From the NCBI GenBank assembly GCA_017654935.2, contig CM065700.1:50235427-50299426 (forward strand): a DNA stretch of 64,000 bases. The letters are read 5' to 3'. The first letter of the stretch is position 1; every line of letters starts with the position of its first letter. The translations under genes were made by a program, and so were the position numbers. The stretch is from Phymorhynchus buccinoides (taxonomy: Eukaryota; Mollusca; Gastropoda; Neogastropoda; Raphitomidae). The notes beneath the pieces were generated by a model. It ran no database searches. It saw nothing but the letters and a program-made list of their open reading frames with translations, and was not told where the DNA came from. Shown one piece after another: positions 44,970 through 64,000 of the stretch.

Positions 44970-47900
44970 CCACCTTCAGTCAATAAACTAGACTGACGTG
45001 TCCAGCGGCGATGTTGAGCAGTATCTCAAAGTCAAAGTCAAAAATACTTTATTATCACGTTAGGTGAAATTACAGTGTGGTCTCGTACAAGCACAATACA
45101 ATCAAAGAAACACATTTGCATATATGAAAAATGGAAACAAAACTAAGGAAAAATGAATGACAAATCATGCTTCGCAAAAATATTGAACATAAGTAGGGTC
45201 GATACAAGCGACTATCAAAACATTAAGAACTGCCCTCTTTCCCACCATTTCTATTATCGCATTCATTTGTTCACCCCCACCCTACCCCAAACCCCCACCC
45301 TCTCCAAGTCACCCCAAGCTTTCACATATTTTGGGTCCCTTCCCGTTCCCAACATGTCATGCACCTCCCTCTTCTCTCTCTGTGTCTCTTATCTGTCTCT
45401 CTCTCTCTCACACATACACACACAGGCATTGAGACATACGGACAGACATACACACACGCACGCACGCACGTACACACGCATGCACGCTCACATACACACA
45501 CATACAGATGCACACACTACTGTACAGATTGACCAAATATACCTCTAGGCCTAAGCTAATATATAATTCCTAATTATTTGGTCTTAGCAGAGATCTTGTT
45601 CAGAAGTTCGACTGACTTAGGGACAAAACTAGCTGAATTTCTAATTGTTCTACAACGAATAGTGCGGAACCGTCTATCAGATGGCAATAGTTCATAGCAA
45701 TGCGACAGAACGTGACTTGGATCCTTAGCGATCTCCCTGGCTTTTCGAACTACACGTTTTTCATACAACACACACAAACTATCTTGTTTACTACCCACGA
45801 TCTTGCTACCAACATTCACAATCTTATTCAGAACACACTTGGGTTTTACATTCAAGCCACCGTACCAACAAATGAACGAAAATGTTATAATAGATTCAAG
45901 AAAGCAACGATAAAAGCTTTGGAGAAGATCTGTGCTAACATCGAAAGATCTGAGCTTTCTCAGGCAGTACATCCTTGTCTGGCATTTCTTGGAAACATGA
46001 TCAACATGAGAACTAAAAGTAAGCTTATTGTCTATGATTGTTCCCAAATACTTGTATTCATCTACCCTTTCGACTGTCACACCTTTGATTGTGAGATCTG
46101 GCATTGGAACCGGGGATTTCCTAAAGTCGACTACCATTTCTTTTGTTTTTGTTACGTTGAGGTCAAGATAGTTGTGTGTGTGTGTGTGAGTGCTTGCCCA
46201 CCTTCAGTCCATAAACCAGACTGACGTGTCCAGCGGCGATGTTGAGCAGTATCTCCGGCACAAACCAGGGGCTGACTTTGCGGTACTTTCCCCCGCGGAG
46301 CTGCTGACCCGCGTCTGTTATCTCCTCCAGTGGAACCATGCCTGACCCAAGGCACACGCCTGACGATGGGTGATGCCAGAAAAACAGACATCATACAGTC
46401 AGTGGAATACAATTCAATGTGTACTATATTTTACAGACTGTAAGGCAATACTTTTCCCCAGACTGAGACCCCTGGGCCTTATAATGTGACTGATAATATA
46501 CTAAGAAAATAGAGTAACAAAATCTGAATTTTGTGTGAATTTTTGTTTTGTTTTTGGGGTGCGCCTTATAATCAGGCGTGCCTTATAGTCGGTAACATAT
46601 GGTACAATCAATGCAGTACAATACATGTACAAGCCACTGTGAACACCTGTATGTTATTTAATATCGGACCATTACGGCATATTCTCTCCCTCTTTCTCTC
46701 TCTCTCACACACAATCACACACACGCTCACTATCTCTCTATCTCTCTCACACACACAGACAAAAATGTCTTTAGCAGCTAGTGCACACACTGTCACTTGA
46801 CAAAAGATCCAATGCCAGAACAATAGTCGGGATATGATATGATGCAATTTCAATACCATGCAATTTAAGTTTAATTCTTATAAAAAATAAATGTGTGCAT
46901 TCACAGACTTGCGTTTCAATGAAAGAAAAAGGCAAATTCCTTTACAAGTTAACTAAAGTCAGAAAACTCAATCATTACATCACCACTAACACCCTCCCCA
47001 TCCCCCTTCAATTCATTCTTCTGTTCCTGCTTCATAGGGCAGCACGTAAAATATACATACGCACAGCATTCTTTCCTCACTCTCCGACTCTCAGGCTAAG
47101 CTGTAAGCGCTTTAAAATCACCCAAATCCCACACACCTGTCCTTTGCTGCTCAGCCTCACTGTGAGGTTTCCAGTTGGCCAAGGTCAAGGCCTCTTCAGC
47201 GGCAGTGAGGGCGAAGGCCGTGCCCAAGGTCACTCCGCGACCGCCCGATTTGGCGACGGCCCTTTGCCGACAGAACTGGTCAGACCCCTCCCCTTGAGGT
47301 ACCTGCCCTACGACTTGACAGGGGATCTGCTCATAGCCTGCACTCACAGAGAAATCAGCTGATGTCTTCTTCTTCTTCTAGGCTGTGCGTGGCCACAATC
47401 AACGCTGATTACTTTGCCACGGAACCGGGGAGGTTCTAGACCACTTTTGCCAGAAGAAAGGCTCAAGGCCTGAGAAGAAATAGTGTGACAGAAGAGGGGA
47501 TAGATAAAAGAGAACCATAAGCCTAGCCAACTGTTGATCCGCTGGGTTGTTGGAAGAAGGGGGAGTGGGGAGAGGGCGGAGGGGAGGAGGAGAAGAAAAA
47601 CAGGGGTTGGGGAGGATGGGGGGAGGGAGGGAGGGAGGGGGGGGGGAGAGTGTTTGTAGCTTGTTAGTCCGATGACCCCACAGTGGGGCCATCAGAATTG
47701 TGCCGTGGCGTCTGCAGCAGGAGGTTTCTTCTTCTTCTTCTCTTAACTCTTGAGTCATTCGCATCGCAACGATTTTGAATTGCTAAAAAAACTTACAAAT
47801 CACTCCAGCCATGCACAAAAACAACAACATACAATACATAAACAAAAGGAGAAATTAAAGAAGATTACGGGTTTTTACTTCAGGTTTAGACATAGGGAAG

Positions 47901-49589
47901 TGGTAGATCAGACTTTTTTATATAGAGACTTTAGAGAGACTATATATATATATATATAAAATCTCCACACCGACTGGGGTTCCCCACAACAAATCCCTAC
48001 AAAAACAAAGTCAGAGGCAAAATTGTGATCTCAGGGAGCGAAACGAGTTTAGAAGTGACCAAAGTATAGTGTGCACACAGATTTACTTCCCTTGAAGCAA
48101 ATTGACAGCTATCTATTAATTCCGCACATAATTATGGCCAGAACGACTTGAATGAGTTAAGGCCCATGGTCAATGAGCTGACCATTCAGGCTTCTTTTGA
48201 AAAAAAAAAAAGACTGAAAAAGAGGGGTTCCAGTGGTGTTCAAATTCCGGTTGGCAGTGGTGGTGCAACAACTAAAAAAATAGAGATTGTGAGTGGGCAA
48301 GGGAGAAGCAAGGGTGAAGCGAGGAGGTGGGGAGGGGAGGGGGAGGAGGGAGACTGATGAGTTACTGATCAGCCTGCAGTCCTGACGTGCCACGCACATC
48401 AGCAGCTAAGGCTGCAAATGCAATGGAATCCTGCCGCAGTTCGTTCCACTCCATGATGGTCCTTGGGAGGAACGAGTTGGATCTGTACTTAGTGCGGCAC
48501 TGGATTTGCTGGAACTGCAGGTGGTGTCCACACCTTTGCCGAGATGGAAGCGGCACCAGCTTGGCTTGCAGATTCGGGCAGTGTACAGCGTCGGTGCTGA
48601 TCTTGTGCAGAGTGGAGAGCCTGGTCCTCTGCCGTCCGCTCTCCAGTGATTCCCAGCCCAGGTTTTCGAGTATGGTGCTCTCACTTGATGTAGGCCTGTA
48701 CTGGTTGAGCACAAATTGTGCTGCCCTATGCTGGACTGCCTCCAACTTGCCAATGTTCTCCTCAGTGTATGGGTCCCAGACGGAGCAGGCATACTCAAGC
48801 AAGGGACGCACAAAGGCTTTGTAAGCTCATTCCTTGATGGCAATGCTGCTGATCTTTAAGTTCCGTCTGAGAAAATGGAGGGTTTTGTTGGCCTTGGCAC
48901 TGATGTTGTTGACGTGGCAGTCCCAGGAGATCTCGCTGTTGATGGCAATGCTGAGATATTTAGTCTCATGTTCTGAAGGGTGTGCCCGTGCAGGACGTAT
49001 GAATACTGTAGGGGACTCCTACTCCTGGTAACTTGCATCGCTTGGCACTTTGCTGGATGAAATTCCATGTCCCAGCACTTCTCCCAGTCTGCTAGGCAGT
49101 GGAGGTCAACTTGCAGCTGGTATTGGTCTTTGATGCCAGAGATCAACCTATATGCCGCAATTTCTGTGCAGTCTTGCCGTTGATATCAGTCGGTCTGGCA
49201 GGTCGTTAATGTAGGTTAGGAACAAACATGGTCCTAGCACTGACCCCTGGGGAACACCTGACGTGACATCAGCAAATGAAGACGTTGATCAGTCAACCAG
49301 AACTGCTTAGCGGCGGTCCCTGAGAAAGCTGGAGATCCATGTATGTGTAGAGCCTCTGACACCATAGCGTTGGATCTTGTGAAGCAGCAAGCTGTGGTTC
49401 ACCTTATCAAACGCTTTGGTAAAGTCCATGAGGACGTCTGTTTGCTTGCTGCTCTCCAAATTGGCTGTCAGTTCCTATGTAAACTCCTGGAGTTGGGACT
49501 CACGTTATCTCCCTTTCCTGAATCCATGTTTGCCACTGTCACTGAGGTGCTGCCAGAAATAAAGTTTGTGTAAAGTTCAGTGTGTGTGT

Positions 49590-49664
<75 letters not shown>

Positions 49665-49850
49665 TAATGTCCCATCGTCACCTTCTCCTTTCACTTTGCC
49701 CAGGCCGCACTGTCCTTGCAGCAGACGATTCCACACCGTTTCCACTCCCACCCCCAATGGGGTCACAAGGCCTAAGCCTGTCACAACCACTCGTCGCTCA
49801 GCGGCAGTCGACAAACGCCTTACGATGTGATGTGTCGCTAAATTCGCCAT
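32435..49850 (-). CDS. OXSM: OXSM, mitochondrial 3-oxoacyl-ACP synthase, complete, seven exons
   Basis: Exons (- strand order): 49682-49850, 47137-47337, 46202-46359, 43528-43712, 41971-42097, 36444-36678, 32435-32688. All boundaries are AG/GT with exact phase, giving 1329 nt and 442 residues, close to the family's usual about 460. It catalyses condensation of malonyl-ACP with acyl-ACP in mitochondrial fatty-acid synthesis. The N-terminus ([20 protein letters not shown]) is a plausible mitochondrial presequence. Beta-ketoacyl synthase signatures are complete: [13 protein letters not shown] (21-33), active Cys186 in [14 protein letters not shown], His329 in [11 protein letters not shown], Lys358 and His363 in [14 protein letters not shown], and [10 protein letters not shown] near the end. 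Introns are packed with minisatellites, several containing copies of adjoining exon edges. Divergent from the WD-repeat gene. Confidence 0.93.
32689..35640 (-). repeat. 118-bp array of OXSM exon 7 acceptor plus exon start
   Basis: About 25 units at 118-bp spacing. Each holds (+ strand) GATGAAGGCTTCCACACTGC, CGGCC.CTCCTAGCAAGTGG and CCTAATGCGCCTGGAACATT, the reverse complement of intron 6's end, its CAG acceptor and about 50 nt of exon 7 ([14 protein letters not shown]), joined to an AT-rich ATTATTATCATCATC spacer. Units are nearly identical; variable sites include CGGCCG/CGGCCA/CGGTCG. Confidence 0.95.
35641..35990 (-). repeat. Old, diverged copies of the OXSM exon 7 edge
   Basis: Three loose copies (CCTAAGGCACCTGG, GGTGATGGTGGCTTCCATA, TTTGACGGTGATGGTGGC). 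The last reaches further into exon 7 than the young units (TTTGACATGATTTGACGG compared with exon TTTGACACGACTTGAGAG), showing a longer original duplication. Confidence 0.75.
36310..36400 (-). pseudogene. Partial copy of OXSM exon 6 end
   Basis: On the - strand [17 protein letters not shown] repeats the real exon 6 end ([17 protein letters not shown] at 36444-36492) about 130 bp downstream, including the region of the donor. Linked to a CA-rich tract between the two. Confidence 0.85.
36838..37945. repeat. About 81-bp minisatellite with (TTC)n
   Basis: About 14 units of CCTGACAAACAGCGCTGTCT, GTCTGCACCCATGGAGTC, (TTC)3-6, TACACCCGCTACACGACCAG and ACCAGCTCC; length varies 74-84 bp with the TTC count. 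Long frames on both strands are by-products. In OXSM intron 5. Confidence 0.9.
38500..41965 (-). repeat. About 50-60 bp minisatellite in OXSM intron 5, with exon 5-like segment
   Basis: About 60 units of TCTGACATCACCATCATTAT, TACAATCCAATTCATCATTA, TTACACC and a poly-C spacer of variable length (up to about 40 C). The unit form CCCCGCCCCTCTGACATCAC is nearly the same as CCCCGCCCCCTCCGACATCA in exon 5 (42031-42050), coding VMSEGAG. The array ends 6 bp from the exon 5 donor. Confidence 0.85.
42380..43515. repeat. Degenerate repeats in OXSM intron 4
   Basis: About seven loose units of about 90-100 bp in two clusters (42380-42760, 43370-43515) share TTGACTTA.C.TGCCCTACC, TGTCGTTAAAACAGAGCAA and ACTTTGCCAATTCAA words. 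The word CACCTGTCGTTAAAGC covering the exon 4 donor resembles them. Confidence 0.55.
42850..43330. other. OXSM intron 4, middle
   Basis: Non-coding, with a short (CTT)n at 42894-42908 and a GTGGGG-rich segment at 43205-43240. No gene seen. Confidence 0.5.
43800..44320. other. OXSM intron 3, AT-rich part
   Basis: Loose repeats of AACTTTTATCA/AACTTATTTATCACAAGC words at 43970-44130. No gene seen. Confidence 0.5.
44330..44411 (-). pseudogene. Diverged partial copy of OXSM exon 3 end
   Basis: CCTTCAGTCCATAAACTAAA, ATGTCCAGCAGCGATGGTAA and GCAGTATTTCTGGCGCAAA match exon 3 at 46202-46270 with several changes, including the donor side. Followed by (GT)n at 44422-44466. Confidence 0.8.
44490..44710 (+). 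repeat. tRNA-like SINE head, duplicated
   Basis: GACAGTCTAGTGGTTAGGAC occurs at about 44507 and 44609, resembling the 5' arm and A box of tRNA-Glu-type genes (TCTAGTGGTTAG). Each is followed by ATTGATTGATT repeats and TTTAAAGTCTGTTCACACAA. A tRNA-derived SINE in tandem is inferred; no B box was recognised. Confidence 0.5.
44936..45026 (-). pseudogene. Close partial copy of OXSM exon 3 end with (GT)n
   Basis: GTGTGTGCCCACCTTCAGTC, ACTGACGTGTCCAGCGGCGA and TGTTGAGCAGTATCTC repeat the real exon 3 end and donor (46175-46253), including the neighbouring (GT)n. It ends exactly where the LINE tail begins at 45027. Confidence 0.85.
45027..46160 (-). mobile_element. Non-LTR LINE, 5'-truncated, in OXSM intron 3
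   Basis: The - strand frame 45574-46137 is an intact 187-residue RT C-terminal region: [19 protein letters not shown], then [18 protein letters not shown], and [14 protein letters not shown]. The 3' flank has a TATTTTTGACTTTGAC tail at 45027-45052. CR1/Rex/RTE-like grouping is uncertain. The element sits between the real exon 3 donor and a copy of the exon 3 end. Confidence 0.8.
46421..46605. mobile_element. MITE with 26-bp terminal inverted repeats
   Basis: The left end GTACTATATTTTACAGACTG TAAGGC and right end GCCTTATAGTCGGTAACATA TGGTAC pair at 22 of 26 positions. Length 185 bp. The internal CAGACTGAGACCCCTG block is shared with 22658-22850. Located in OXSM intron 2. Confidence 0.8.
46606..47130. 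other. OXSM intron 2, remainder
   Basis: CT/CA-rich microsatellite at 46684-46760; no gene seen. Confidence 0.5.
47360..47745. repeat. Possible SINE-like element bounded by (CTT)n
   Basis: The segment lies between CTTCTTCTTCTTCTAGGC (about 47366) and GGTTTCTTCTTCTTCTTCTC (about 47724), with a G-rich centre (47555-47650). Repeat nature is inferred from its borders only. Confidence 0.35.
47750..48355. other. OXSM intron 1, part
   Basis: AT-rich then AG-rich sequence, with (TA)n at 47941-47956. No gene seen. Confidence 0.5.
48362..49470 (-). mobile_element. CR1/Jockey-like LINE ORF2 C-terminal half, frameshifted
   Basis: On the - strand: [20 protein letters not shown] (about 49090-49030), then in another frame a TKYLSI-type strand, [20 protein letters not shown] (about 48810-48750), [13 protein letters not shown] and [15 protein letters not shown] (about 48480-48430). 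These are the conserved thumb and C-terminal motifs of CR1/Jockey elements. At least two frameshifts. Located in OXSM intron 1. Confidence 0.82.
49593..49661. repeat. (GA)n microsatellite at OXSM exon 1 donor
   Basis: About 34 GA dinucleotides, ending 20 bp from the exon 1 donor (49681). Confidence 0.95.
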
Positions 49851-50235
49851 TCTTGAGTCGGTTAATCAGACTTTTGTGTTGATTCAAGTGTAAGCTGGGA
49901 GTAGGACCCAGGAGCGCACCATGTTGAAGGAACGCAGTGAACACTTTCAGACTTTTCACTCCTCAAAATAATTTTTACCCTCAAATGTAATTAGTTTTAG
50001 TTTATAAATATATAATATAATATTTTTGGATGTAAGATGTCCATGAATCTAATGTTCATTCAATTCTTTGATTAATAGTTTTTTTAAATTTTATTCACTG
50101 CGGTCCTTTCAACTCAGATAGTTTACTGGAAGGCAAGGCGACGGGTAGCCGGTAATTTTGAGTCTGCGTTTTAAAAACAAAACTACGCGTTTATTTCTCT
50201 GTTGTTAACGCGCTGTGCTGATACATTTGGTCAAA
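49851..50235. promoter_or_regulatory. Probable bidirectional promoter, OXSM and WD-repeat gene
   Basis: 385 bp separate the two divergent start codons. No TATA box sits at a clear position; a run of TATAAATATATAATATAATA near 50004-50023 is present in the AT-rich centre. Shared promoter function is inferred from spacing. Confidence 0.5.
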
Positions 50236-61775
<11,540 letters not shown>

Positions 61776-61820
61776 GTATGGTGATGATGATAATGATAGT
61801 AATAATGATATGATATTAAC

Positions 61821-62560
61821 ACAGATCCACCGATACGACCTTGAGACAAAACAGAAGTTCAACACTATGGAACCCAGGTATAATGATAGTAATAATTATA
61901 GTAATAATGATGGTAATAATGATAGTAATAATATGATAGTAATAATGATGGTAATAATGGTATGATATTAACACAGATCCACTGATACGACCTTGAGACC
62001 AAGCAGAAGGTCAACACCGTGGAACCCAGGTATGGTGATGATGATAATGGTGGTAATAATGATCGTAATAATATGATAGTAATAATGGTAGTAAATATGG
62101 TATGATATTGACACATATCCACCGATATGACTTTGAGACGAAACAGAAGGTCAACACCATGGAACCCAGGTATGGTTATGATGATAATGATAATGATAAT
62201 AACCTAGGTAATCATAATGATATCAAAGACTCTAAAAGGGTAAGATGGACTACTTAAGAGTTACGGCGAGCCGGGCTGATAGAGTTATCGTTAGTGGGGT
62301 AGTTATACACCATTCACAGTGGCGGCTATCCAAAAACTCAGACTGGAATTTGAACGGAGAATTCAACTGGCCTATCGACGTGTAAATGTGTCACGTTTAA
62401 AAGGGACATAACCAGTGTTTCTGTCCTCACTACTCATATAGGGAAAAGGGACCGGATGTTAGTCTTTTCTTTTCAGTGTCTTTGATGATATTAACATAGA
62501 TCCACCGATATGACCTTGAGACAAAACAGAAGGTCGACACCATGGAACCTAGGTATGGGG
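61821..62560 (+). repeat. Four copies of the WD-gene exon 4 end with donor site
   Basis: Copies at about 61821-61880, 61971-62040, 62110-62180 and 62494-62560 each hold CAGATCCACCGATACGACCT, TGAGACCAAGCAGAAGG and CACCATGGAACCCAGGTATG variants, equal to the last about 55 nt of exon 4 and its GT donor. GATGATAATGATAGTAATAA-like spacers separate the first three. Confidence 0.92.
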
Positions 62561-64000
62561 ATGATGGTTGCAAACTGCAGCATCATTTGTTACAGAAACA
62601 AATATGTACATTTCAGTTCAGCAGAAATTGATAACACGAGGCAAGTGGCATTGTAATGACAACGCGAACAACATTTATGATGATGATGATGATGAAAAGA
62701 AGATGAACAATTCTGCTAAAAAAAAATCAAATTAAAAAAAAGAACAATATAAATGTTGCCAAAAAATACAAAACAAAACAAAACACAATGTAGCTGCTTG
62801 TTTGACTTTGTTCAGTTAACAATGCTTCATTTGTTAACTTTGGAATGCTGGCTATTGTTCAGAAAGCCTTACCTATAAACAAAGTCCTCCATAGAGTGAA
62901 CACTTGTGCACTTTGACTTGATACATTTGGAAATACACCCATGTTCAGCTTATTATATCTTGTTACTCTTTTTGTTTTATTGAGTGACCCTAAGCGTTTT
63001 GAAGTGTCACATTACGTTCATATCAGAAACAATATGATACAATGTATGTAACTGGTGTGTGTTGTTACAAATGTTATACCCATGTTGTCGTGTAGTCATA
63101 CATGTATTGTTAATACAGTCAATGTCTGTGTTTATATTCTACAAGGTGTTCTCCAACTGGGTATGACTGTCATTGTGTCAATTGTCCGTAGAATTTGATG
63201 TCAATCTATCCCCCTTCAAGCGCTTTCTTATTTGTATTCTGTGAAATCTTTCCTGTGAATTTGGTTTGTACAGTTGGTAAGTATCAGTAAAGTGGAGATC
63301 TGACCACCATGGTTTTGTAGTCGTTGCATGTTGATTGTTAGTGTAGTGTGCGCACTGTAGAATAGACAATGCCTGAATTGAAGGCTGAAGACAACCGTAC
63401 TTGTTTAGCACATGCGTGCGCATTCACTCACAGGTACATGCATGCTCACATACATTCACACACAATGTACTATTTGTTCTTTTGCACAGCAAACAAGTTA
63501 TTTATTTTCATTTTTTGTTTTTTGTTCCATCTTCTGGCCCGTTCAGTGGTGTTGCTTTCATGCCGCTCATTCCTAGCCCCAACTATGGAAGCCGCATCTC
63601 AGTTGATTAGATCACAGAATCCAAAACAAGCAGTCCAAGGGGAGAACATCTATGTTAGGCTGTCAGGAGGCAACCACCAGAGGAGACACTGCACTGCTGC
63701 TGGATCATGGAGTTCAGTGGAGCCTGTTCTGAGCTGAGATATGCAGGACACCCCCTACTGAGCCCCCAACTGATGAACAGTCAAGGAGCCAGCAGGAGTG
63801 AGGTCCTTTTCCAAGGTGCCACTACGTCTGTCCAATACCAGATTCCACGAATCTGCCAACACAGTTGACCTTGACCCAAACAGGTCAAGGGTCCAGACTG
63901 GATTGGAAATCTAGTTGAGGTCACTAGGAGAGCAGGGCATGTAAACTCCAGTCTGTAGTATGTGTGTATTGATGTACGGACACCTGACAGTGACACATGA
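62561..64000. other. WD-gene intron 4, no exon recognised
   Basis: AT-rich. The final 450 bp are less AT-rich and could belong to a mobile element (CAGGAGGCAACCACCAGAGG), but no family was recognised and no exon with matching phase was found. Confidence 0.4.

Overview
This is animal nuclear DNA with intron-split host genes, probably from a lophotrochozoan and perhaps a gastropod mollusc. That placement is an inference from the mix of a Maverick/Polinton, a DIRS element, CR1/Jockey-like LINE fragments and very abundant (GT)n, (GA)n and (CT)n tracts; nothing here fixes the species.

Layout. 1-5648: a decayed DIRS tyrosine-recombinase retrotransposon on the + strand, entering from outside the window and ending in its internal complementary region and right inverted repeat. 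5649-about 14290: an AT-rich Maverick/Polinton with at least 12 closely packed genes (integrase, capsid-related genes and conserved small proteins). It lacks PolB and the protease, carries several frameshifts, and has a fused capsid/ATPase reading frame that looks like an internal deletion. 14290-16745: AT-rich DNA with hairpins and palindromes, then a tandem array. 16746-18482: the last three coding exons of VPS53 (+), so both mobile elements probably lie in a VPS53 intron. 18483-24955: tandem repeats, a MITE and a long G-rich tract. 24956-29428: a four-exon C22orf39/UPF0545-like gene (+) with twin CX9C motifs. 32435-49850: a complete seven-exon OXSM gene (mitochondrial 3-oxoacyl-ACP synthase) on the - strand, predicted at 442 residues with all catalytic residues. 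50236-61775: the first four exons of a WD-repeat protein gene (+), which leaves the window. OXSM and the WD gene are divergent, with start codons 385 bp apart, and probably share a promoter. C22orf39 and OXSM are convergent.

The most striking pattern is repeated copying of exon edges. Short pieces holding a splice site plus about 30-90 nt of adjoining exon are duplicated next to the real exon in all four host genes: VPS53 exon b, C22orf39 exon 3 (five extra copies in a 70-bp array), OXSM exons 3, 6 and 7 (exon 7 with about 25 copies in a 118-bp array), probably OXSM exons 4 and 5, and WD-gene exon 4 (four copies). The intronic minisatellites here are therefore partly made of coding sequence and would offer many decoy splice sites.

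Host exon coordinates rest on reading-frame and splice-phase continuity seen directly in the sequence. Family names come from recognition of conserved motifs, without database searches.
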